Below, one piece after another: positions 39,217 to 47,554 of a stretch of 64,000 bases of DNA. Source of the DNA: Paramoeba atlantica (lineage: Eukaryota; Discosea); contig CDRNVI010000001.1 in the NCBI GenBank assembly GCA_977017575.1, forward strand, positions 186,001 through 250,000, written 5' to 3'. Under the pieces are notes generated by a model. That model was not told the origin of the DNA. It did no database searches and was given only the letters and a program-made list of their open reading frames with translations. Numbering within the stretch: the stretch's first letter is position 1; each line of letters starts with the position of its first letter. Position numbers and translations under genes: made by a program.

Positions 39217-40197
39217 GGTCTTAATAAAAGTAAAGGTCTTAATAAAAGTAAAACATATCCAAACGTGTAGAAATGCTGTCCTACATCGATCTGGGCCTGA
39301 CATTGCTATCCGGAAAGCAAACGGAAGACGCCGCCGTCGTCGGCCGCTGGACATCTTGCAAACGGACTGCGACACGCAATCAGAACACTCGGATTCATCA
39401 CAGTCACGGAACCTCGTATACAACGGCCCAGATACTGTCTCGGATAAACGCGCCATCAAGAAAGCAACAAGCCTAGTGATCGACGGCTGCGTCTCAAAAG
39501 CAACTCGCCTTGTTGAACCACTTTGTATTCTTACTCTTCCCGTTATGGGTATGTTCACACGCAGCCGGGCGAAGGACACTGGAGTAGCTCCTGTGATCCA
39601 ACCGCTGCCACCGACCCGTCGAAAGAAAAAACCTCCTGATGAGCGGCCTCCGACATCGCCGTCCTCGCCACTACCGTCTTCCTCGACACCGAATTTCCAG
39701 TATCTGCCTCCGCCCTTGCCTCCGCCGTCGTCTGTTCCCTCTGCTCCGCCATCTTCCGTCCCCTCCAACCCGCCGTTGTCAGCGCCCACGCCTCTGCCGC
39801 AGCCTCAATCGCCACCGCAGTGGGAGCAACAAACCGAAGAAGCGGAGGGAAACGACACCAAAACCCTCCTCAAGGCATTATCCCAACGAGCCAAACAAAA
39901 GTACGAAAAAATTGATATGTATTTTATCTACACCAAGGCACTTTTGAAGGCAATAGCGCAGCGCGCAAAAATGAACTACGACAATGTACAAAAAAAAAAA
40001 AATCTTAATAAAAGTAAAGGTGCCAATTACCTCCAGGGAAACCAGAACTCCGAAGAAGGATCTGTAGCTCTGCCAAAAGATTGGGCTGGCCATGGCGAAC
40101 AACACGGCGAGCATAAAAAAAAAACAAAAGATCTAGGAATTCACCGCGCAACATGACTTCAACTGTATTAAACACAAAAAAGCATAAAAATAAAGAT
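39217..40197 (+). pseudogene. Patchwork of LINE-I snippets around an SL stub
   Basis: In order: a doubled GGTCTTAATAAAAGTAAA (39217-39252); an RLE snippet HRSGPDIAI (about 39285-39310) running straight into the Arg-rich pre-RT linker (NGRRRRRRPLD ... RAIKKATSLVIDGCVSKATRL); an SL stub CCTTGTTG (39508-39515) with the family leader and ATG 39545 (MGMFTRSRAKDTGVAPVIQPLPP); then two versions of a LINE-Ib KTLLKALSQRAKQKYE segment (39860, 39940). Bases 40000-40197 are unassigned. No piece is long enough to function. Confidence 0.72.
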
Positions 40198-40490
40198 TCT
40201 ATCCCCGAGCCTTCACGGACAGTCAGCCCTACGAAGACGTACGTGAGGCCTTCCAACTCGAGATAGAAAAGCTAGCAGCGTATACTATTGTATCGCAGCT
40301 CCGCGAGTATATTCCAGAAGCACATTGGATTGGTGGACTGCGTCAGTGAGTCGACCAACAAGTTCGCACATTAGAAAAGCTCTTAAAAGTTCTTATTATT
40401 ATTCACAACGATTATCCGTGTTTAGAATGCCTGCGAGATTTAGGATAATACGAACGATCTTTGGGAGAAGGCTCAGAAAAAAAAAAAAAA
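40198..40490 (+). pseudogene. LINE-Ib 3' end (last codons, 3' UTR, poly(A))
   Basis: EAFQLEIEKLAAYTIVSQLREYIPEAHWIGGLRQ, ending at about 40350, matches the C-terminus of the minus-strand LINE-Ib almost residue for residue. A 130-bp 3' UTR and poly(A) at 40476-40490 follow. It is a short 5'-truncated copy. Confidence 0.82.
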
Positions 40491-40568
40491 TAGAATATAT
40501 TTTAGAAGAAAGAATTTTTCAGTCTTGAACGTTTGAGGTGGAAAAAAAAAAAAAAAAAAAAAAAAAAA

Positions 40569-41100
40569 GGAGGGACAGCCCACAATGCACACCCTTTCAC
40601 GGAGAGCGCGAGCGAAGAAAGTACGTCAGCAGCGACCTAATCAACAACCGGAATCAATCCCCGCAGAATATCCAAAGATATCGCCGGATTCGATCGAAGC
40701 GATTGCAAAAAAAACTTCTGAGGGGCGCGAGAACTTGTCCGTCAACAATGATCAACTCAAGTTCCGTCAGTGTAAATCATCCGAAGATATCTCATCCGCG
40801 CAAAAGCAAATCAATGAAGAATCTCCCAAAGCAAAGGATTTATCCGACGCAATTGAATCATTTGTACGACGCCCCCGGCTAAAAGTTATAATGGGTAAGA
40901 AGACGCCTGCCAAAGAGGCAAAAATTCAAACAGCGAACAACATTTCTTTTTCAAAGATCAGCGCCAATAGAGCCCAAACAATCCAGGATGACTCGTTGCA
41001 GACGACGCGATACCCCGCAAACACACGCCATCACGCACTGGATGCACCAACGGACACGCCAGCAGGAATCGCACCACACGTGAAAAAAAAAAACACTTGA
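40569..41100 (+). pseudogene. LINE-I N-terminal fragment
   Basis: This piece begins on poly(A) 40542-40568. ATG at 40585 opens MHTLSRRARAKKVRQQRP, which parallels the internal MHALSRKARASV of the intact LINE-I. A charged, disordered region follows to a stop at 41100, past DTPAGIAPHVKKKNT. No RT or endonuclease is attached. I cannot tell whether it is a truncated LINE-I or a separate small ORF. Confidence 0.6.
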
Positions 41101-41103
41101 ATC

Positions 41104-41145
41104 AAAAAAGCACATCGGAAACACAAGAATCCGATGTGTTTTTTT
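41104..41145 (+). repeat. Terminator-like perfect hairpin
   Basis: A5-G-CACATCGGA, an 11-nt loop, then TCCGATGTG-T-T5 form a stem of about 15 pairs flanked by A and T runs. The 17-nt loop side TCGGAAACACAAGAATC is repeated at 41146-41162. In bacteria this would be called a terminator, but in a eukaryotic repeat cluster it is more likely a small inverted repeat. Confidence 0.6.
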
Positions 41146-41279
41146 CGGAAACACAAGAATCTAGTCTCGGATCGGTAGGAAAAGTTGCCTGCATAGTCGG
41201 AAAAACTGTGTGGAAAGGCTTGCAAATGATCCACGATGCTTCAAATTCAAAGTCTACGGAGGTCGTAGACGAGCTTAGT

Positions 41280-41441
41280 AGATCGAATAACGGGGGAGGG
41301 GGGGCACTCGATGAATATTCATCGAACGCACTGTCCGTTCGATGAATATTCATCGAACAGGATGTCCTGTTCGATGAATGGATTGCAGTACGACCCGTTC
41401 GATGAATCATTCATCGAACAGGATGTCCTGTTCGATGAATG
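41280..41441 (+). repeat. Palindrome-cluster repeat, copy 1
   Basis: Arms GTTCGATGAAT and ATTCATCGAAC alternate at 41308-41325, 41337-41358, 41397-41419 and 41428-41440, separated by short G/C-containing spacers. Adjacent arms can pair, for example 41348-41379 with a 14-bp stem. The left flank (GAATAACGGGGGAGGGGGGGCA) is matched, in reverse orientation, at 47525-47550, so this is one dispersed repeat family. Confidence 0.8.
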
Positions 41442-41676
41442 AAAAAACAATTTTTTTTTGTAAAAAAAAAAGCTCGTTTCGGTCTGCATCATGCTCCTGG
41501 CTGCTACCTTGATCCATAAGACAAAAAAAAGTCCGAAAAGTTATCAAAAAGGGGAAGGATTCTTAAAACTATTGCCTCATAAGTTTACAAAGATAAAATC
41601 ATAACTTACAAGTACACAAACCTGCGGAAGTGGCAGACACAGGTCCTCAGTGCGCGATCTCAGTGCGGAGTTAATA
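41442..41676. other. Spacer without recognised content
   Basis: A/T-rich with short A- and T-runs at 41450-41471. I see no ORF or convincing RNA gene. A stretch near 41621-41660 vaguely recalls a tRNA D-arm but has no acceptor partner. Confidence 0.5.
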
Positions 41677-41714
41677 TCCTTTAACGATAAAGATACAGTT
41701 TCTGTACCTTGTTG
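41677..41714 (+). other. Spliced-leader sequence (38 of 39 nt)
   Basis: CCTTTAACGATAAAG ... CAGTTTCTGTACCTTGTTG matches the 8520 SL except at the first three or four bases. It is joined directly to the 27-nt pyrimidine-rich leader of LINE-I. No GT follows the SL. Confidence 0.87.
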
Positions 41715-41741
41715 ATCCATTTCTATTTTTACTTTTACTTA

Positions 41742-44700
41742 ATGGGAATGTTCACGCGGAGCAGGGCGAAGGACACTGGAGTAGCTCCAGAGGTTGTACC
41801 GCTGCCGCCATCCCGACGAGGGAAGAAGAAAACGCTTGAAGTGGGGCTGCCGCCCACAACACCGCAACATTCGCCACCGCTGCAGCAGCGATCGTCACAT
41901 TCGGGGCAAAAAAAGAAACCTTCTGAGGATTTGCCACAGTCGCCGCCACGGATTATACAATCTGCTGCGTTGCCTCTCTGCGACGTCTGCTCTCCCGCTG
42001 CGCCTCCGTTCCCCCCCATTGCGCCGCCGCTGCCGCCTCCCGCTGCACTGGTGCAGGTCACACCCTCCACGTGCTCAGGCCACCAGCGCCTCCACCACCG
42101 CAACAGTCCAGAGCCTCCAGCGACCACAACACCGCAACAGTCGCCGCCGCCGCCGCAGCGATCGCCACCTTCGCGGAAAAAAAATAAAGCTCCTGAGACC
42201 CTGCCGCCACAGCCGCCGCCACAGCCGCCGCCGTCCCGTTGCGCTGCGCCGCCACCTTTACTTGCTCCGCCGTCCACTCCAGCTGCACTGGTGCAGGTCA
42301 CACCCTTTACGCAATCGAGCATGCATGCGCTGTCGCGGAAAGCCCGCGCCAGCGTGACGGCGATGCAAACTGAGAGCCATCAACTTTCAGCAATCATCAC
42401 CACGCAAACTACACGCCCGAGCCCAGAATCGCAAGATTTGCCACCGCCGTTGCCACCGCCGTCGCTGCCACCTCTGACACCGTTATCAGCTCCAGACCTC
42501 CATGATCCACTAAATTCTGCTAAAAATCATACGAGTTCGATGAATCATTCCCCAAGATGTCAAGACAGATCCAGCGAAGCGCCAAACATGCCACCGAGCG
42601 ATGGGATGGCCAGCAAAGAAGTCGATAAACATTCGAAATCCAACTGCCGTATTCGATTCAAGAACTCGCTCCTCTCGTCCAGCTTTTTTAGTCGACGGAA
42701 CAAACAGTTGAATTTAGTACAACAAAGTAAAGAACACGAGAACAGCAACCCGACACTTCGACATCCAGAAGGGAGCGTCATGCTAAAAACTAACACTGCA
42801 AAAGTAACTGCCTTCACCAACTGTAGTACAGAACCGACTTACGCGGACGCAGCCACCCCCCCACCGAAGGATCCGGAAACCCTTAATGAACTTGTCATGC
42901 GCCCACTAAATCCATCCTCCTTGATGATGGAAACTCTTCGACGGAGATACAAAGAACAGATAGACACAGCACAAACTGTTGCCGAGAACGATGTTCCTAG
43001 AGAGCAACTAGGAATTCGAAGAAAAACCATGCCAGAACAGCTTCCCGGAAAACCGATGACACCATCCCCGGCCGACGATCTCAACAATGACACTGACGCT
43101 ACCCCGACTCCAATTACGGAAAAGAGCACAGGAGCAGAAGAGTCTATAGACAAAGATGTTGAATTTCACGACTGTGAGTCTCCGACTCGCGGCGCAGCCC
43201 TTGAAACCCCACTACCACCAATTCCTGTGGACATAGCTGACGAAATACAGAGAGGTTCCGCGATCACTTTTTGCGATGGAATAAATGGCGAAGTCTTCGA
43301 GAACATTATCGGAGCCATAAAACCGGAAACAGAGTTCCCCATCACCTCCAATGACATCATCCAATCACTATCTCACATCAAAAACGGAGCGACGTGCACT
43401 ATCGCTTGGACTTTCGACAGGCAAACGAAAATCAACATATCGGAGGGTGTCGTTACAAAAACAAATCGCAGAGCTAACAAGAAGAAGATCACTCTTCGGT
43501 ACAGAGGTATCAAAGGCCATCATGCAAGCGAATATTTCGACGGCTTCCTTCCGCCTCAAGAAAACGTACGGATCTTTCACCTACGGTGGCACACAACGCC
43601 GCCAGAGTTGGATGAAAGCGACGAACAATCACACGAAGATACCACATTCAACAGTTTAGGTTTCAATGTGAGTGACTGGAAAGGCGACGACGTTGACCAC
43701 CTTCCGATTCCCACGGCCAAAACAATTAGTCCAGACTTCATTCCGCGAATACTTGCCATATATCGAGACATTATGCAACCGTACCATCAAAGCGACTATC
43801 CGCAAAGGAACAAAATATGGAACCAAGTTCTGTCTGCTATGAAACTGTCTCTTGCAGAGGTCCGTCAATCCAGTGTCAGACAAAGACGCCGAAGACCTCT
43901 ACGAGACCCGTTTAATGACGACAAGGCGGAAGAAGAAGTAGTAGCGAAAGAGGACCGAAGAGCCATCAAGAGAGTAACACGTCTTGCCTTAGAAGGCTGC
44001 GTTTCCAAAGCATGTAAAGTACTTGATCGTTCGTTTCAGAATAAGTCACTTACAGACCAAGAAACCATACAAAAGCTGCGAGACCTGCATCCGGAACAAA
44101 ACAGCAAATTTGACGTACCCGAAGATGCACCCATCATAGCTGCAGTTTCGCCGATCGAAATTCGCAGCGCCAGCAAACGGTTGGCGAAAGGCGTCAGCCC
44201 GGGTCCCACAGGAACAACGGATAGTGTTATTAGACTACTGGTTGACGACGAGCCATGTTGTGGGAGTATGTGTCACATGATGGGGGACCTGATCAACGGA
44301 TTTCTTTCACGCCAAGTGATGCAAAGACTTAATCGGGCCCGTCTGGTTGCAATAGCAAAACCCGAAGGAGGAGTTCGGCCTGTAGCGATTGGCGAAATAT
44401 TTGGTAAGCTAGCCGGCCTGATATTGCTGCAGAGGTATGAAAAAACGCTGGAACCCCTTTTCTCTCCAATGCAACAGGGGGTGTTTTCGCAGGCGGGGTG
44501 TGAAAGAATCGTCCACAAGCTACGCGACCGATATCGAGACGGTCACACGATTCTATCTGTCGACATGAGGAATGCATTTAACACCCCTTCAAGGACCGAA
44601 ATGGCCAAAAGCGTCTTTGCATTTGCAACACTCAAACCTTTCCAGAGGTTCTTCACCGCCGAATACTCCGAACCCTCTGACCTGCTGTATTTCGGTTCTG

Positions 44701-46364
44701 ATGGCAATTTAGCGAGCATTATACCGAGTTCCGCTGGAGTACGACAAGGTTCGGCCTTAGCAAGTCTATACTTTTGTGTATTTTGTCAGCCGATCCTTGA
44801 AACGTTGGCCATGGAATTCCCTGGTGTAGAAATCAACGCTTACATCGACGATATAACTCTGGTTTCGCGAGACCCTAACGAATTAGAAACGGTGTTTTTC
44901 CGACTTAGAGATCTTCTCAAGCAGAAACGGGTGAGTCTCGCCGAGACGAAGTGTGTGTGGTTTCAGGGAATGTCAGGAAACTCCATACCATGGTCTCTTC
45001 AACAGCAAGGTCTTAAAACAGAATCCGATGCCATTAAGATACTGGGTGCTCACATAGGTGAAAACGAGTCGATTAGTGAAAGGCTCCTTCGACAGGTAAA
45101 CAAACATGATGACGGGTTTAGGCGGCTAAAGAAAATGGGTATAAATAATATTTCTCTTCTGCTGCTGTCTAAATGCGTAAACATTAGACTGCAATACCTC
45201 ATGCGCGTTCACGAAGCGGACACCACAGACACTGCTACTGCGGAGTTTGATCAAAAAGTCGAGGATGTCGTGGAAGCCTGGTTCGGGCCGTTATCATCAA
45301 ATCAAAAGAAAATCATCCGTCTTCCATTCAAAAAAGGGGGTTTCGGATTAACAGCCAGTAATCCCAATAGAGCGAATGCGTACGCTGCTTCGCGTTTTTC
45401 AGTTCTTGAGCGCCAAAGATCTTCTTCAGCTCGGACTGTAACAAACACCACAGCTGCACACAAATGCATTCCAAAGAAATCTAGTCTAAAAATTACACCT
45501 GTTGACGACGAAACATCCAACGTGATTCAACATGAAAAGGATTGGAAAGAATTGCTGCTAAATCCTGAACTTAAGCCCATACTTCAAGCCACTTCTTTCA
45601 AAGGCAACAACGACTGGCTCACGTCACATGTACGAAGTATACCGTCACACCTATTTAAGCTTGCGGTTATGCCTAGGCTAAATGCTCAACATCAAAATCT
45701 TCCGACCAACCTTCTTTGCCCGGGATGTGGCATTGTTCTCGACAATCGGAATGCTCTGTCACATATCCCAGGATGCGTTCAATGCTCAGGATTCAATTCA
45801 ACGGCGAAGCACAATGCACTTGTTACATTTCTACAGCGACTATGCCACAAAGCTGGATTGCCATGTGAAAAGGAACCCAGAGCTTTCTCGTCATGGAAAT
45901 GTCTGCAGTGCAGAGATATAATTAGTCCAAGCAATCACGTAACTCATCAGAAAGTTTGCACTGGAAGACGGCTATGCCGATCCGGACCGGATCTCGTTAT
46001 TTATTGGAACAACGGCGAGGTATACTATGACTTAACCGTAATACACGAGCTTTCGCAGAGCAATAGGTCTAAAAAATGCATCCAACTAATCAACGACGCG
46101 ATCAAAAGGAAACATAACACGTACGTGCAGACGAATATTATACGAGAAGAATGCTTCCAATGCTTGCCTGTTCTGTCCGGAGGTTCTTTACATCGCAACA
46201 CGCAAAGTCTGATCCATGCGATAGCAGATGCCGCCTTACTAGACCGGCAGGGGGTTGAACAGGAATTTAAACTACTGGTGCAGGAATTAAATGGTCTAGA
46301 AGTTTATTCCCACCTTCGGAAATACCTAAACGAAGAAGGCGCTACGCAGGAATTCAGTCTATAA
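41742..46364 (+). CDS. LINE-I protein: Pro-rich N-terminus, beta-rich domain, RT, fingers, RLE
   Basis: The ATG at 41742 is chosen because four copies share ATGGGNATGTTCACNCG after the same leader. Residues: 30-260 Pro/Ser-rich low complexity; about 525-620 beta-rich domain (NGATCTIAWTFDRQTKINISEGVV ... FLPPQENVRIFHLRWH); 790 on, RT with GVSPGPTGTTD, GGVRPVAIGEIFGKLAG, motif A VDMRNAFNTPSR (about 940), B AGVRQGSALASLYF (1000), C NAYIDDITLVS (1035); finger CPGCGIVL ... HIPGCVQCSG (1326); RLE RSGPDLVIYWNNGEVYYDLTVIHE (1411-1435). CRE-clade LINEs of trypanosomes combine RT and RLE in the same way. It should nick DNA and prime cDNA synthesis on the nick in the nucleus. Confidence 0.93.
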   Translation: MGMFTRSRAKDTGVAPEVVPLPPSRRGKKKTLEVGLPPTTPQHSPPLQQRSSHSGQKKKPSEDLPQSPPRIIQSAALPLCDVCSPAAPPFPPIAPPLPPPAALVQVTPSTCSGHQRLHHRNSPEPPATTTPQQSPPPPQRSPPSRKKNKAPETLPPQPPPQPPPSRCAAPPPLLAPPSTPAALVQVTPFTQSSMHALSRKARASVTAMQTESHQLSAIITTQTTRPSPESQDLPPPLPPPSLPPLTPLSAPDLHDPLNSAKNHTSSMNHSPRCQDRSSEAPNMPPSDGMASKEVDKHSKSNCRIRFKNSLLSSSFFSRRNKQLNLVQQSKEHENSNPTLRHPEGSVMLKTNTAKVTAFTNCSTEPTYADAATPPPKDPETLNELVMRPLNPSSLMMETLRRRYKEQIDTAQTVAENDVPREQLGIRRKTMPEQLPGKPMTPSPADDLNNDTDATPTPITEKSTGAEESIDKDVEFHDCESPTRGAALETPLPPIPVDIADEIQRGSAITFCDGINGEVFENIIGAIKPETEFPITSNDIIQSLSHIKNGATCTIAWTFDRQTKINISEGVVTKTNRRANKKKITLRYRGIKGHHASEYFDGFLPPQENVRIFHLRWHTTPPELDESDEQSHEDTTFNSLGFNVSDWKGDDVDHLPIPTAKTISPDFIPRILAIYRDIMQPYHQSDYPQRNKIWNQVLSAMKLSLAEVRQSSVRQRRRRPLRDPFNDDKAEEEVVAKEDRRAIKRVTRLALEGCVSKACKVLDRSFQNKSLTDQETIQKLRDLHPEQNSKFDVPEDAPIIAAVSPIEIRSASKRLAKGVSPGPTGTTDSVIRLLVDDEPCCGSMCHMMGDLINGFLSRQVMQRLNRARLVAIAKPEGGVRPVAIGEIFGKLAGLILLQRYEKTLEPLFSPMQQGVFSQAGCERIVHKLRDRYRDGHTILSVDMRNAFNTPSRTEMAKSVFAFATLKPFQRFFTAEYSEPSDLLYFGSDGNLASIIPSSAGVRQGSALASLYFCVFCQPILETLAMEFPGVEINAYIDDITLVSRDPNELETVFFRLRDLLKQKRVSLAETKCVWFQGMSGNSIPWSLQQQGLKTESDAIKILGAHIGENESISERLLRQVNKHDDGFRRLKKMGINNISLLLLSKCVNIRLQYLMRVHEADTTDTATAEFDQKVEDVVEAWFGPLSSNQKKIIRLPFKKGGFGLTASNPNRANAYAASRFSVLERQRSSSARTVTNTTAAHKCIPKKSSLKITPVDDETSNVIQHEKDWKELLLNPELKPILQATSFKGNNDWLTSHVRSIPSHLFKLAVMPRLNAQHQNLPTNLLCPGCGIVLDNRNALSHIPGCVQCSGFNSTAKHNALVTFLQRLCHKAGLPCEKEPRAFSSWKCLQCRDIISPSNHVTHQKVCTGRRLCRSGPDLVIYWNNGEVYYDLTVIHELSQSNRSKKCIQLINDAIKRKHNTYVQTNIIREECFQCLPVLSGGSLHRNTQSLIHAIADAALLDRQGVEQEFKLLVQELNGLEVYSHLRKYLNEEGATQEFSL

Positions 46365-46800
46365 ATCAGCTCATTAGTCTTTATATCATAATACGAAATA
46401 TTACACAGCTTGCAAAGTCGCGCAAGCCATATATAAGCCTATTATATATAGCCCATTATATATAAGCCTTATCGTGATTACCCTTTTCGGTCAGATCCTT
46501 ATATCCTCCATCTCTAATCTTGAGCGCCGAAAATCCCATTCTGCTCGGTTGGACCTCGAGGCACTGGTTGGCGTTAACCTCGGGATGAATATGAAGGGTG
46601 TAGCTGTGGGGCGTGTCTTTTGGAAGTCTGTTTGTAAGAGAGATTAGTATGAAGCAAAGCCCTTGAAGGGGCAAAGATATCAGAACGCTGAAAATATGGC
46701 GTAAAAAAAATGCATAAGAAATCAACGGACCCTTTTTTTAAAAATAAATTATAAGAAGATATACGTTGACAACGCCTGCGTAGCGAAAACTACGAAATTC
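46365..46800 (+). other. LINE-I 3' UTR and A/T-rich spacer
   Basis: Hairpin AGCTTGC-AAAGTCGC-GCAAGC at about 46408-46428 corresponds to the hairpin at 25098-25119 with one compensating pair change (G-C to A-T). Repeated ATATATAAGCC units follow at 46430-46470. The remainder has no ORF or repeat I recognise. Confidence 0.6.
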
Positions 46801-46805
46801 AGTGA

Positions 46806-46995
46806 GCTTCGCAAATTGCTTCCCACTAACGACGCACAGGGGAATCCTGCGCGGGGTACGGCTCAGGCCCGCTCTCGCGGGCCCTCGCCGTTTCGCGGCC
46901 GCGCGCACCCCCGCTCACGCGGGGGCCCCCGTGCGGCCAAAATGGGTACTAAAATTTGTTATCAAGGTAGTTGGGCTTCGCAAATTGCTTCCCAC
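46806..46995. repeat. GC-rich hairpin insert between 21-bp direct repeats
   Basis: GCTTCGCAAATTGCTTCCCAC occurs at 46806-46826 and again at 46975-46995. Between them lie about 148 bp, of which 46850-46942 are very GC-rich with hairpins GGCCCGC-TCTC-GCGGGCC and CCCCCGC-TCAC-GCGGGGG. The composition is unlike the surrounding A/T-rich DNA. It could be an insertion with a long target duplication, or a small structured RNA. Confidence 0.6.
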
Positions 46996-47022
46996 GAATC
47001 TAGAGAGAAGCACACGTACAAT

Positions 47023-47061
47023 AATCTTTAACGATAAAGATACAGTTTCTGTACCTTGTTG
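47023..47061 (+). other. Complete 39-nt spliced-leader sequence
   Basis: Identical to 8520-8558 by eye. It is preceded by unrelated DNA (ACACGTACAAT) and followed directly by the LINE-I leader ATTATTTACTTTTTTTGCC. The clean start at the first SL base marks the mRNA 5' end. Confidence 0.9.
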
Positions 47062-47084
47062 ATTATTTACTTTTTTTGCCTTTC

Positions 47085-47156
47085 ATGGGAGTGTTCACAC
47101 GCTCCAAAGCAAAAGAATCAGGAGTAGCTCCTGAGATTTTGCCGCTTGTTCGTTGA
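47085..47156 (+). pseudogene. LINE-I N-terminus (23 codons)
   Basis: MGVFTRSKAKESGVAPEILPLVR then a stop, matching MGMFTRSRAKDTGVAPEVVPLPP of the intact copy. Homology ends at the insert. Confidence 0.8.
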
Positions 47157-47550
47157 GTACTCAACGAAAATCCGGATTTTCTCAACGAAATCAACGAACG
47201 TACCCCCAAGCAAAAATATTATTATGTCCCAGGGCTACGCTCACAGTTGGGCCTTGCTCGCAGACGGGGGCCTTGCTTGTACACTTGGGCTTCGCTGACA
47301 GTTGGGCCTTGCCTCCAGACATGTAAACGAGATGGTAATATTCAAATTCCCCCAAAAAAATCGAGACGAAAAAATCGTGCAGCAGTGCCCGTTGGATGAA
47401 TGATTCATCGAACGCACTGCTCGTTCGATGAATATTCATCGAACGGGACGCCTGGTCATCGAACGGGACGCCGTTCAATGAATATTCATCGAACGCACGG
47501 TGCGTTCGATGAATTTTCATCGAATGCCCCCCCTGGCCGAATAACGTTGA
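47157..47550 (-). repeat. Palindrome-cluster repeat, copy 2 (inverted relative to copy 1), with flanking inverted repeats
   Basis: TTCGTTGAGTACTCAACGAA (47146-47165) is a perfect palindrome at the left edge, followed by AAAATCCGGATTTT. At 47395-47525 arms ATTCATCGAAC/GTTCGATGAAT alternate with spacers as in copy 1. The right flank CCCCCCCTGG ... ATAACG is copy 1's left flank in reverse. The middle has repeated GGGCCTTGC and GGGCTTCGC phrases. No ORF. It sits inside a LINE-I, so it behaves as an inserted element. Confidence 0.75.
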
Positions 47551-47554
47551 TTCC

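Larger units (their letters stand above)
41677..46760 (+). mobile_element. LINE-I, full length, apparently intact
   Basis: SL, leader, one 1540-codon ORF and a 3' UTR of roughly 400 bp with hairpin AGCTTGC ... GCAAGC. The downstream end is unclear: there is no long poly(A), only an A/T-rich stretch near 46736-46757. It has no internal stop and all RT and RLE signatures, so it is the best candidate source element in the window. Confidence 0.85.

Noticed and set aside
41104-41145. Bacterial rho-independent terminator
   Set aside because: The shape fits, but SL, poly(A) tails and LINEs make the DNA eukaryotic. No operon is nearby.
41308-41440. CRISPR array
   Set aside because: The repeats are 22-bp palindromes with spacers of about 10 bp and uneven spacing in a eukaryotic transposon cluster; there is no leader and no cas gene.
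41621-41676. tRNA-like stretch (CGGAAGTGGCAGACAC)
   Set aside because: Only a D-arm-like phrase is present. No matching acceptor, anticodon or T arms.
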